Below, one piece after another: positions 39,274 to 47,743 of a DNA stretch of 64,000 bases. The DNA is from JBFAPK01 sp040676675 (GTDB lineage Bacteria > Actinomycetota > Actinomycetes > Mycobacteriales > Micromonosporaceae). A program made the position numbers and the translations under genes. The stretch is from contig NZ_JBFAPK010000003.1 in NCBI RefSeq assembly GCF_040676675.1, positions 1 to 64,000 on the forward strand, given 5' to 3'. Each line of letters opens with the position of its first letter. Position 1 is the first letter of the stretch. Below the pieces are notes generated by a model. The model was not told the origin of the DNA, did not search any database, and saw only the letters and a list, made by a program, of their open reading frames with translations.

Positions 39274-39307
39274 GTAACGGTATCGCTACTCAACTTCACT
39301 CCGTTAC
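39274..39307. promoter_or_regulatory. inverted repeat in the promoter of the LuxR-family regulator
   Basis: GTAACGG (39274-39280) and CCGTTAC (39301-39307) are perfect inverted arms 20 bases apart, 41 bases upstream of the GTG start. They lie in a locally A+T-richer part of the divergent region and are a candidate regulator site. Confidence 0.45.
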
Positions 39308-39347
39308 GGGGTGCACGCGGAGGGATTTCCCTCTATATGCTGCCCCG

Positions 39348-42023
39348 GTGGGCCAGTCGTGGAACTTTGTCGGCCGTACGGACGAACTCGACCGCCTTCT
39401 CGCGGCGGCGACGAGCGCGAACGGCCGGGGCCTGATCCTCAGCGGTACGGCCGGCGTCGGCAAGAGCCGGCTGCTCCGGCAGTGCGTCTCCGATCTACCC
39501 ACCGAGCGGTACGCGGTCTGGCTGGCCTCGGCGAACATCGCGATCGCGGGGCTCCCCTTCGGCGGGCTGGCCCAGGTGCTCCCGACCAACCAGCCGCCCG
39601 GCCTCTCCCCCGCCGGCATCCTGCGCTGGGCGGTCGACGCCCTGCACCAGCAGGCCGCCGGCCGGCCGATCGTCCTCGCCATCGACGACATCCACCTGCT
39701 CGACGAGTCGTCGGCGGCCCTGGTCTACCTGATCGCCCGCTCCGACAACGCCACCGTGCTCGGCACCCTGCGCACCGACGAGCAGGTGCCGGTGCCGATC
39801 CGGGCGCTCTGGACCGACGACCTCGTCGACCACGCCGAGTTGCAGCCGATGAGCCTGCCGGACACGAGCGACCTGCTCAGCGCGATCCTCGGCGGGCCCG
39901 TCAGCCCCACCTCCGCCGACCGCATGTGGCGGATGTCCTCCGGCAACCCGCTGCTCCTGCGCGAACTGGTCTTCGCCGCCCGCGACAGCCACGAACTGAG
40001 CGACTCGTACGGGGTGTGGCAGTGGACCGGCGGACAGGAACCACGGCTCTCGCCCAACCTCGACCACCTCATCGACACCCGGATCGGCCAGCTCACCCCG
40101 GGCGTACGGGCCGTCGTCGAGCTGGTCGCGATGGGCGAGCCGATCGGCTCCGTGCTGCTGATCCAGGCCACCGACGCCACCGACGTGGAAACCGCCGAGG
40201 AGCGCGGGCTGATCCGGGTCATCCAGGAGGACCGGCGGATGAACGTCCGCCTGGCCCACCCGCTCTACGGCGAGATCCTGCGCCGGCGCTGCCCGGTGAC
40301 GCGTACCCGCAGGCTCAAGGCCGAGCTCGCCGATCTGCTGGAGGCGGTCGGCAACCGGCGCCGGGACGACCTGCTGCGTACGGCCGTCTGGCGGGTCGAG
40401 TCGGACACCGCCCGCGACCCCGGCCAACTGCTGGAGGCGGCCATCCAGGCGTTCGGGCGCTACGACGTGACGCTCGCCGGCAAGCTGGCCCGGGCGGCCC
40501 TGAACCTCGGCGGCGGCTTCGACGCCGCGGAGACGCTCGCCACCGTCAAGATGTTCGAGGACGAGCCCGTCAAGGCGCGGGAGGTGCTCGACGCGGTCGC
40601 CGACCAGCTCGCCTCCGACCAGCGGCGCAGCCGGTGGCTGACGGCACGCGGGATGATCTCGTACTGGGGACTGCGCGAGGAGTCCACCGTCGAGGAGCTG
40701 GCGACCGGCGCCACGCGGATCGAGGACTCGGCCGACCGGGCCCGAGTCCGAGCCTTCGAGGCGATCATGCGGCTGCACCGGCTCGACCTCGCCGAGGCGC
40801 TGCGGCTGAGCCGCGCGGTGCTGGACCGCCCCGCCGCCACCCCAGCTGCCCGGGGCGTCGCCCGCTGCGCCATCGCCCACCTGCAGGCCGCCAAGGGCGA
40901 GCTGGCGCGCAGCGGCCGGGCCATCAGCGGGGTCGAGGCGGACGCGGCGCAGTGGCGGACCGACATGCCGTACCTCCAGCTCTCGCTGGAGCTGGCGCGC
41001 GGCACCCGGCTCGCCCTCTCCGGAGACCTCGCCGGCATCGACGCGATCGTGGCCGACGAGTTCGCCGACCTGGCCGACGCGGGCGACTTCCGGCTCGGCT
41101 CCGGGTACCTCTCGATCCTGCGCGCGCAGGCCGCCCGGCTGCGCGGCCAGACCGGTGACGCGCTCAAGTTCAGCCTGCGGGCCTGCGCGGTGCTCGGCGC
41201 CAGCCCGGTCTACGCGGCGCTCGCACACGCGGAGCGGGCGCAGGCGGCCGCCCTCCGCGGCGACACCGAGCTGGCCGCCGAGGCGATGGCCGAGTCCGAC
41301 CGCCTGCACTTCGCCGGGATGGAGGTGCTCTACCCGTGGCGGGAGCAGGCCCGCGCGGCGGTACTGGCCAGCTCCGGTGACCTCACGGGCGCGGTCACCC
41401 GGCTGGAGGCGCTGGCCCACCGGCTGCGCGGCGACGGGTTCGCCGGGCACGAGGTCTTCGCCCTGCACGACCTGGTCCGACTCGGTCGGGCCGACGCGGA
41501 GATCGGCGGCGCGCGCGGCGCCGGCCAGCGGCAGACCGTCGCGCAGCGGCTCACCGCGCTGACCGAGATCGTGGACGGCCCGATCCCGCCGCTGGCGGCC
41601 CGGCACGCGCGGGCCGCCTCGGCCGGCTCCCCGCCGGAGCTGCTGGCCGTCTCGGACGGCTTCGCCGAACTCGACCTGAACGTCTTCGCCGCCGAGGCCG
41701 CCGCGATGGCCGTGGCCCGACTCCGGGAGGCCCGGGCCGCCGGGGCACACGAGGCGAACGTACGCCTCGGCGACCTGCTCGCGCTCTGCGACGTGGTACG
41801 CAGCCCGGCGCTCTGGATCCGTACCCCGAGCCTGACCGAGCGGGAGCGGCAGATTGCCCGGCTCGCGGCGAAGGGGATCCCGAGCCGGCACATCGCCGAA
41901 CAGCTCTACATCTCGCCGCGTACCGTCGAGAACCACCTCCAGCGGGTCTACAGCAAGCTCGGCGTGGCCGGCCGCAGCGAGCTGCTGCCCGCCCTGCGCG
42001 CCATCCCGGAGCAGGAGGGCTGA
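39348..42023 (+). CDS. large ATP-binding LuxR-family (LAL) transcriptional regulator
   Basis: The 891-residue protein has an N-terminal AAA/STAND ATPase with Walker A GTAGVGKS (33-40) and Walker B IVLAIDDIHLLD. A long helical, TPR-like middle (about 350-820) and a C-terminal LuxR helix-turn-helix (LTERERQIARLAAKGIPSRHIAEQLYISPRTVENHLQRVYSKLGV) follow. LAL regulators activate secondary metabolism or sugar-use genes. Its target here is not obvious. The start is GTG 39348. Confidence 0.92.
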   Translation: MGQSWNFVGRTDELDRLLAAATSANGRGLILSGTAGVGKSRLLRQCVSDLPTERYAVWLASANIAIAGLPFGGLAQVLPTNQPPGLSPAGILRWAVDALHQQAAGRPIVLAIDDIHLLDESSAALVYLIARSDNATVLGTLRTDEQVPVPIRALWTDDLVDHAELQPMSLPDTSDLLSAILGGPVSPTSADRMWRMSSGNPLLLRELVFAARDSHELSDSYGVWQWTGGQEPRLSPNLDHLIDTRIGQLTPGVRAVVELVAMGEPIGSVLLIQATDATDVETAEERGLIRVIQEDRRMNVRLAHPLYGEILRRRCPVTRTRRLKAELADLLEAVGNRRRDDLLRTAVWRVESDTARDPGQLLEAAIQAFGRYDVTLAGKLARAALNLGGGFDAAETLATVKMFEDEPVKAREVLDAVADQLASDQRRSRWLTARGMISYWGLREESTVEELATGATRIEDSADRARVRAFEAIMRLHRLDLAEALRLSRAVLDRPAATPAARGVARCAIAHLQAAKGELARSGRAISGVEADAAQWRTDMPYLQLSLELARGTRLALSGDLAGIDAIVADEFADLADAGDFRLGSGYLSILRAQAARLRGQTGDALKFSLRACAVLGASPVYAALAHAERAQAAALRGDTELAAEAMAESDRLHFAGMEVLYPWREQARAAVLASSGDLTGAVTRLEALAHRLRGDGFAGHEVFALHDLVRLGRADAEIGGARGAGQRQTVAQRLTALTEIVDGPIPPLAARHARAASAGSPPELLAVSDGFAELDLNVFAAEAAAMAVARLREARAAGAHEANVRLGDLLALCDVVRSPALWIRTPSLTERERQIARLAAKGIPSRHIAEQLYISPRTVENHLQRVYSKLGVAGRSELLPALRAIPEQEG

Positions 42024-42339
42024 GTTGCTGGCGCCGGCTCCGCCGGCGCGGCTCGCGCGCCCGAAAAGCCGCCCTGTAGGCGCCAGTCGCTCCAGTCGCT
42101 GAGTTGCTGTCGCCGGCTCCGCCGGCGCGGCTCGCGCGCCCGGAAAGCCGCCCTGTAGGCGCCAGTCGCTCCAGTCGCAGAGTTGCTGGCGCCGGCTCCG
42201 CCGGCGCGGCTCGCGCGCCCGAAAAGCCGCCCTGTAGGCGCCAGTCGCTCCAGTCGCTGCGCTCCTTCCGCTTGGTGGCGCCTGCGGGCGGCGGCGCGGC
42301 TCGCACGCTCCTTCCGCTTGGTGGCGCCTGCGGGCGGCG
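42022..42339. repeat. tandem repeat array: three 79-bp units plus two 46-bp units
   Basis: Near-identical 79-base units start GAGTTGCTGGCGCCGGCTCC at 42022, 42101 and 42180. They are followed by two GCTCCTTCCGCTTGGTGGCG units at 42261 and 42307. Each 79-base unit contains a GCGCCGGC/GCCGGCGC dyad. The array fills nearly all of the 376-base gap between the LuxR gene and pncB, and no gene is supported there. Confidence 0.9.
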
Positions 42340-42399
42340 GGCGCCTCGCGGGTGGGTCGGGCTCGACGGGGCCGGTATGCGAGTCTCTAGGCTGGAGCG

Positions 42400-43686
42400 G
42401 TGAGCATCCATCACCCCGCGCTGCTGACCGACCATTACGAGCTGACGATGGTCAGCGCCGGCCTGCGGGACGGCAGCGCCCACCGGCACTGTGTCTTCGA
42501 GGTCTTCGCGCGCCGCCTGCCGTCAGGCCGTCGGTACGGGGTGGTCGCCGGCACCGGCCGCCTGGTCGAGCTGATCCGCGATTTCCGGTTCCACCCCGAC
42601 GAGGTGACCTTCCTCCGCGAGAGCGGGGTGGTCGACGACCGGACGGCCGACTGGCTGACCGACTACCGCTTCACCGGCGACGTCGACGGCTACGCCGAGG
42701 GGGAACTCTTCTTCCCCGGCTCGCCGATCCTGACCGTCTCCGGCACCTTCGCCGAGTGCGTGCTGCTGGAGACCCTGGTGCTGTCGGTGCTCAACCACGA
42801 CAGCGCGATCGCCGCGGCGGCGGCCCGGATGGTGACCGCCGCGCGGGGCCGGACCCTGATCGAGATGGGCAGCCGGCGCGCCCACGAGGAGGCGGCGGTG
42901 GCGGCGGCCCGGGCGGCGTACCTGGCCGGCTTCGGCTACACCTCGAACCTGGCCGCCGGAGCGCGGTACGGGATCCCGACCGCCGGTACCGCCGCGCACG
43001 CGTACACCCTGCTGCACGACGACGAGCCGGCCGCGTTCCAGTCGCAGATCGCGGCGCAGGGCAAGAGCACCACGCTGCTGGTCGACACGTACGACATCAG
43101 CGAGGGCATCCGCAACGCCATCTCGGTGGCCGGTCCGGACCTGCGGGCGATCCGGATCGACTCGGGCGACCTCTCGGTGCTGGCGCACCAGTCCCGGCAG
43201 CTGCTCGACTCGCTGGGTGCCACCGAGACGAAGATCATCGTCTCGGGCGACCTGGACGAGTACGCCATCGCCGCGCTCGCGGCCGAGCCCGTCGACATGT
43301 ACGGCGCCGGTACCGCCGTCGTCACCGGCTCCGGGGCACCCACCGCCAACCTGGTCTACAAGCTGGTCGAGGTCGACGGGCGCCCGGTGGTGAAGCGCTC
43401 CGAGAACAAGGCCACCGTCGGCGGGCGCAAGACCGCGGTACGCCGGCACAAGCCGACCGGTACCGCGACCGAGGAGATCGTCGTCTCGCAGGGCGTGCCG
43501 GACCGGCAGCCGAACGACCGGCTGTTGCAGCGCTCGTACGTGGTCGGGGGCGAACCGGCGCCGCTGCCCACGCTCGAGGAGTCCCGCGACCACCTCCGGC
43601 AGTGCCTGATCTCGATCCCCTGGGAGGGGCTCAAGCTCTCGGCCGGCGATCCGGCCCTCCCCGTCACCGTCGTACCGACCACCTGA
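42400..43686 (+). CDS. pncB: nicotinate phosphoribosyltransferase
   Basis: The 428-residue NAD-salvage enzyme joins nicotinate to PRPP with ATP. Visible motifs: LLTDHYELTMV at the N-terminus, EMGSRRAHEEAA, the DTYDI segment, IRIDSGDL and VDMYGAGTAVVTG. GTG 42400 is the start. pncA lies 10 bases downstream, so nicotinamide is converted to nicotinate and then to nicotinate mononucleotide by one operon. Confidence 0.95.
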   Translation: MSIHHPALLTDHYELTMVSAGLRDGSAHRHCVFEVFARRLPSGRRYGVVAGTGRLVELIRDFRFHPDEVTFLRESGVVDDRTADWLTDYRFTGDVDGYAEGELFFPGSPILTVSGTFAECVLLETLVLSVLNHDSAIAAAAARMVTAARGRTLIEMGSRRAHEEAAVAAARAAYLAGFGYTSNLAAGARYGIPTAGTAAHAYTLLHDDEPAAFQSQIAAQGKSTTLLVDTYDISEGIRNAISVAGPDLRAIRIDSGDLSVLAHQSRQLLDSLGATETKIIVSGDLDEYAIAALAAEPVDMYGAGTAVVTGSGAPTANLVYKLVEVDGRPVVKRSENKATVGGRKTAVRRHKPTGTATEEIVVSQGVPDRQPNDRLLQRSYVVGGEPAPLPTLEESRDHLRQCLISIPWEGLKLSAGDPALPVTVVPTT

Positions 43687-43696
43687 GAGGGCGAAG

Positions 43697-44287
43697 ATGA
43701 GCCGAGCACTGATCATCGTCGACGTGCAGCGGGACTTCTGCGAGGGCGGCTCGCTCGCGGTCGCGGGCGGCGCGGCCGTGGCGGGGGAGATCTCCCGCCG
43801 GCTGGCCGACGACACCGGCGACTGGCAGCACGTGGTGGCGACCAAGGACTACCACGTCGACCCGGGCGCCCACTTCAGCGACCAGCCGGACTACGTCGAC
43901 TCCTGGCCGACGCACTGCGTGGCCGGCACCTCCGGCGCCGACTTCCACCCCGACCTGCGTACCGACCGGGTGGAGGCGATCTTCCACAAGGGCCTGCACG
44001 CGGCGGCGTACTCGGGCTTCGAGGGGCTGGAGCCCGGCGGGGCCGGCCTGGCCGACTGGCTGCGGCAGCACGACGTCGACGCGGTGGACGTGGTGGGAAT
44101 CGCCACGGACCACTGCGTACGCGCCACCGCCCTGGACGCGGCGCGGGCGGGCTTCGCCACCACCGTGCTGCTCGACCTGACCGCCGGGGTCGCCGAGCCG
44201 ACCACCCGGGCGGCCCTGCGGCAGCTCGCCGACGCCGGGATCCAACTGCGGGGCGAACCGGTGATGGAGGTCACCGAATCCCGTTAA
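43697..44287 (+). CDS. pncA: nicotinamidase
   Basis: The 196-residue cysteine hydrolase converts nicotinamide to nicotinate. The catalytic triad is visible as Asp9 (IIVDVQRDFC), Lys98 (IFHKGL) and Cys140 (ATDHCVRAT). Metal ligands Asp51 and His53 are in DYHVDPGAHF. It is coupled to pncB. An enzyme of this type would also activate pyrazinamide. Confidence 0.95.
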   Translation: MSRALIIVDVQRDFCEGGSLAVAGGAAVAGEISRRLADDTGDWQHVVATKDYHVDPGAHFSDQPDYVDSWPTHCVAGTSGADFHPDLRTDRVEAIFHKGLHAAAYSGFEGLEPGGAGLADWLRQHDVDAVDVVGIATDHCVRATALDAARAGFATTVLLDLTAGVAEPTTRAALRQLADAGIQLRGEPVMEVTESR

Positions 44288-44311
44288 TCGCTCGCGAGAA
44301 GGTCCTACCCC

Positions 44312-45574
44312 GTGCTCAGGATGGTGCGGGAGGTACGGACTCTGATGGACTTGAAGCCTTACTGGCGGGCGCTCTCGGTGCCCGGTCTGCGGTCGCTGCT
44401 GGCGGTGTCGATCCTGGCCCGGATACCGCTGACCGCCACCGGCGTGACGCTCACGCTCTACGTCGTGCTCGCGCTGGACCACGGCTACGCGGCCGCGGGG
44501 CTGGTCGGCACGGCGACGACGGTGGGCAACGCGCTGGGCTCCCCGCTGCTGGGCCGGCTGATCGACCGGCGCGGGCTGCGTCCGGTGCTGCTGCTGGCCA
44601 CGGCCACGGAAGCGGTCTTCTGGTCGACCGCGCAGGCGCTGCCCTATCCGGCCCTGCTCGGCGCCGCATTCCTGGGCGGGCTGCTCGCGCTGCCCGTCTT
44701 CTCGACGGTGCGCCAGTCGATCGCCGCGATCGTGCCGGAGGACCGCCGCCGCCAGGCGTACGCGCTGGACTCCATGTCGGTCGAGCTGTCGTTCATGATC
44801 GGACCGGCGCTCGCGGTGCTGCTCGCCACCACCGTCTCCCCGCGCGTCACCATGCTCGCCGTCGGTGTCGGCGTGGTCCTCGCGGGAGTGGCCTTCATCC
44901 TGCTCAACCCGCCGATCAGGGCCGACGACGAACCCGCCGGTCCGGCCCGGCCGATCCCGCGCCGCGACTGGTTGACCTCCCGGCTGGTCGGGATCCTGGC
45001 GATCGGCTCGGCCAGCACGCTGGTGCTGGGCGGCACCGACGTCTCGGTGGTGGCGGTGCTGCGGGAGGCCGGCGAGGTGGACTGGACCGGCGCGGTGATG
45101 GCGATGTGGGCGGTCTACTCGCTGGTGGGCGGCTTCGCCTACGGCGCGGTCGCCCGGCCGCCGTCGGTACGGTGGCTGCTGACCCTGCTCAGCCTCGGCA
45201 CCATGCTGGTCGGGCTCGGCGGTGGTCACTGGTGGCTGCTCGCCCTCGTCCTGCTCCCCGCCGGTGCCCTCTGCGCCCCGACCCTGGCCGCGACGGCCGA
45301 CGCGGTCAGCCGGCTGGTGCCGGCGGGCGTACGGGGCGAGGCGATGGGGCTGCACGGCTCGGCCATCACCGTCGGGCTGGCGCTCGGCGCGCCGCTGGCC
45401 GGCGCGGTGATCGACGCGTCGGCGCCGGCGTACGGGTTCGTCGCGATCGGCCTGGTCGGCGCCCTGGTGGCGCTCGCCACGCTGCTCGGCGAGCGGCGCC
45501 GGCGGATCCGCCTCGTCCCGGACGAGACGGCGACCGCCGAGCGTGGCATCGACGACACCGTCCTGACCCGCTGA
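44312..45574 (+). CDS. major facilitator superfamily transporter
   Basis: The 420-residue protein has twelve predicted helices and the MFS loop motif GRLIDRRGLRPVLL between helices 2 and 3. GTG 44312 is the first start (AGAAGG 9 bases upstream); ATGs at 44321 and 44345 are alternatives, and the protein proper begins around DLKPYWRAL. The substrate is unknown; the position after pncBA does not by itself prove a role in vitamin transport. Confidence 0.85.
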   Translation: MLRMVREVRTLMDLKPYWRALSVPGLRSLLAVSILARIPLTATGVTLTLYVVLALDHGYAAAGLVGTATTVGNALGSPLLGRLIDRRGLRPVLLLATATEAVFWSTAQALPYPALLGAAFLGGLLALPVFSTVRQSIAAIVPEDRRRQAYALDSMSVELSFMIGPALAVLLATTVSPRVTMLAVGVGVVLAGVAFILLNPPIRADDEPAGPARPIPRRDWLTSRLVGILAIGSASTLVLGGTDVSVVAVLREAGEVDWTGAVMAMWAVYSLVGGFAYGAVARPPSVRWLLTLLSLGTMLVGLGGGHWWLLALVLLPAGALCAPTLAATADAVSRLVPAGVRGEAMGLHGSAITVGLALGAPLAGAVIDASAPAYGFVAIGLVGALVALATLLGERRRRIRLVPDETATAERGIDDTVLTR

Positions 45575-45585
45575 CCCCTGCCCCT

Positions 45586-45655
45586 CCCCGTCGATCTAGG
45601 GCAAATCGTGGTGATTAGAGGTCAACTAACAGGGATTTGCCCTAGATCGACGGGG
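45586..45655. repeat. complete copy of the GTCGATCTAGGGCAAAT inverted-repeat element
   Basis: Perfect 21-base inverted arms (45586-45606 and 45635-45655) with core GATCTAGGGCAAAT enclose a 28-base loop containing GATTAGAGGTCAACTAAC. The loop is conserved in the copy at 63843-63900, showing that this is one family and not chance. It lies between the convergent MFS and ctaD genes. Confidence 0.9.
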
Positions 45656-45688
45656 ATATGACGGGTGGGTAGCGGCGGGCGGGTACGA

Positions 45689-45731
45689 CGAAGGGCGCCG
45701 GACTCCCCGGTCGGGAGTGCGGCGCCCTTCG
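45689..45731. terminator. terminator hairpin at the end of ctaD
   Basis: CGAAGGGCGCC (45689-45699) pairs with GGCGCCCTTCG (45721-45731), with ACTCCC/GGGAGT extending the stem. It lies 18 bases beyond the ctaD stop and would serve both strands. There is no long U tract, as is common in high-G+C actinomycetes. Confidence 0.85.
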
Positions 45732-45748
45732 GCGGTGCTACGGCCGGA

Positions 45749-47509
45749 TCAGCTCCGGTCGACGTTGCTCACGGTGTCCTCGGCGTAGCTCGCGCCGCCG
45801 TCCGACTCGCTGGTCAGCGGCTTGGCGCCCCCCTCGGGCGGGCCGGCCAGGGACTGGCCGCCGGCGGCCAGCTCCGGGAACTTGGCGTCGAAGGCGGGCC
45901 GCTCGGAGCGGATCCGCGGCATCCGGTCGAAGTTGCGCAGCGGCGGCGGGCAGCTGGTCGCCCACTCCAGCGAGTTGCCGTGGCCCCACGGGTCGTCCAC
46001 CTCGACCACCGGACCGGCCTTGTACGACTTCCAGACGTTGTAGATGAACGGCAGGGTCGAGATACCGGTGATGAACGCGCCGATGGTGGAGATGGTGTTC
46101 AGCGTGGTGAAGCCGTCGTGGGCCTGGTAGTCGGCGTACCGCCGGGGCATGCCTTCGGCGCCGAGCCAGTGCTGCACGAGGAAGGTGGTGTGGAAGCCGA
46201 TGAAGGTCAGCCAGAAGTGCACCTTGCCGAGCCGCTCGTCGAGCATCCGGCCGAACATCTTCGGGAACCAGAAGTAGATGCCGGAGTAGACCGCGAACAC
46301 GATCGTGCCGAAGAGCACGTAGTGGAAGTGGGCCACCACGAAGTAGGTGTCCGAGACGTGGAAGTCCACCGGCGGGCTGGCCAGCAGCACGCCGGTCAGA
46401 CCACCGAAGAGGAACGTCACCAGGAAGCCGACCGCCCAGAGCATGGGCGACTCGAAGCTGATCTGGCCCCGCCACATGGTGCCGATCCAGTTGAAGAACT
46501 TCATGCCGGTCGGTACGGCGATCAGGAAGCTCAGGAACGAGAAGAACGGCAGCAGCACCTGGCCGGTGGCGAACATGTGGTGCGCCCAGACGCTCATCGA
46601 GAGCGCGGCGATGGCGAGGGTGGCGCCGACCAGCCCCTTGTAGCCGAAGATCGGCTTGCGGGAGAAGACCGGGATGACCTCGCTGATGATGCCGAAGAAG
46701 GGCAGCGCGACGACGTAGACCTCGGGGTGGCCGAAGAACCAGAAGAGGTGCTGCCAGAGCATGGGGCCGCCGGTCTCCGCGTCGAAGACGTGCGCCCCGA
46801 GGATGCGGTCCGCCGCGAGCGCGAAGAGCGCCGCCGCCAGCAGCGGGAAGACCATGATCACGAGCAGGCTGGTGACCAGGATGTTCCACGTGAAGATCGG
46901 CATCCGGAACATCGTCATGCCGGGCGCCCGCAGCGTCAGCACGGTGGTGATCATGTTGACCGCGCCGAGGATCGTACCCAGACCGGAGATGGCCAGGCCG
47001 ACGATCCACATGTTCGCGCCCGGGCCGGGCGAGTGCTCGATGTTGCTCAGCGGCGTGTAGGCGAACCAGCCGAAGTCGGCGGCGCCGCCGGGGGTGAAGA
47101 AGCCGGCCACCGCGAGCGAGCCGCCGAACAGGTAGAGCCAGTAGGCGAAGCTGTTCAGCCGCGGGAACGACACGTCCGGCGCGCCGATCTGCAGCGGCAC
47201 CACGTAGTTCGCGAACGCGAACACGATCGGCGTCGCGAAGAAGAGCAGCATGATCGTGCCGTGCATGGTGAACAGCTGGTTGTACTGCTCGGGCGACAGG
47301 AACTGCAGCCCGGGCCGGGCCAGCTCGGCGCGCATCAGCAGCGCCATGAAGCCACCGATCATGAAGAACGCGAACGCGGTGACCATGTACATGATCCCGA
47401 TCTGCTTCGCGTCCGTCGTACGGAGCAACCGCGCGATGGCCGAGCCCCGGACGGGCTGCCGGACCGGCCATGGCCGGGTCACGATCGGCTTAGGTGCGAC
47501 GGTGGTCAC
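45749..47509 (-). CDS. ctaD: cytochrome c oxidase subunit I (aa3 type)
   Basis: The 586-residue heme-copper oxidase core has twelve helices. The CuB/heme a3 ligands lie in WQHLFWFFGHPEVYV, with the His-Tyr cross-link in HPEVY, and in the later HH pair and H-x-H (VAHFHYVLF). I chose GTG 47509, with GGAGGCC upstream, giving (Met)TTVAPKPIV, because an upstream ATG at 47653 adds a non-conserved leader. It stands alone, away from other cta/qcr genes, as often in actinobacteria. Confidence 0.96.
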   Translation of the reverse strand: MTTVAPKPIVTRPWPVRQPVRGSAIARLLRTTDAKQIGIMYMVTAFAFFMIGGFMALLMRAELARPGLQFLSPEQYNQLFTMHGTIMLLFFATPIVFAFANYVVPLQIGAPDVSFPRLNSFAYWLYLFGGSLAVAGFFTPGGAADFGWFAYTPLSNIEHSPGPGANMWIVGLAISGLGTILGAVNMITTVLTLRAPGMTMFRMPIFTWNILVTSLLVIMVFPLLAAALFALAADRILGAHVFDAETGGPMLWQHLFWFFGHPEVYVVALPFFGIISEVIPVFSRKPIFGYKGLVGATLAIAALSMSVWAHHMFATGQVLLPFFSFLSFLIAVPTGMKFFNWIGTMWRGQISFESPMLWAVGFLVTFLFGGLTGVLLASPPVDFHVSDTYFVVAHFHYVLFGTIVFAVYSGIYFWFPKMFGRMLDERLGKVHFWLTFIGFHTTFLVQHWLGAEGMPRRYADYQAHDGFTTLNTISTIGAFITGISTLPFIYNVWKSYKAGPVVEVDDPWGHGNSLEWATSCPPPLRNFDRMPRIRSERPAFDAKFPELAAGGQSLAGPPEGGAKPLTSESDGGASYAEDTVSNVDRS

Positions 47510-47743
47510 GAGTGGCCTCCGGTTCTCGTTAGTCCCACTGCGCCCACACGAGTGATCCGCACGCTGTTGATTCACTGTTGGGCCGTACCTCGCAGGCAGA
47601 ATAGTCCCCATCTGCGCCGGGGCCCGGCGCGGGGTGCCGGTCGCCGCCCGCACCCGGCCGGAGCCGGCGCGCGGGTCGGGTCGGATCGGCGCTCGGGTCG
47701 GACCCGATCGGCGCGCGGAGGCGCGACGGAGCGTCCGGGCGGC

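Noticed and set aside
37435..39435. A 666-codon forward open frame opposite the GTPase-like gene
   Set aside because: The composition (runs of Arg, Gly, Gln) and lack of motifs mark it as antisense shadow; the minus-strand frame has normal codon use and a good ribosome site.
42022..42339. CRISPR-like or coding origin of the 79-bp repeat array
   Set aside because: The units are contiguous and nearly identical with no variable spacers. The open frames across them are compositionally biased and end in pncB shadow frames.
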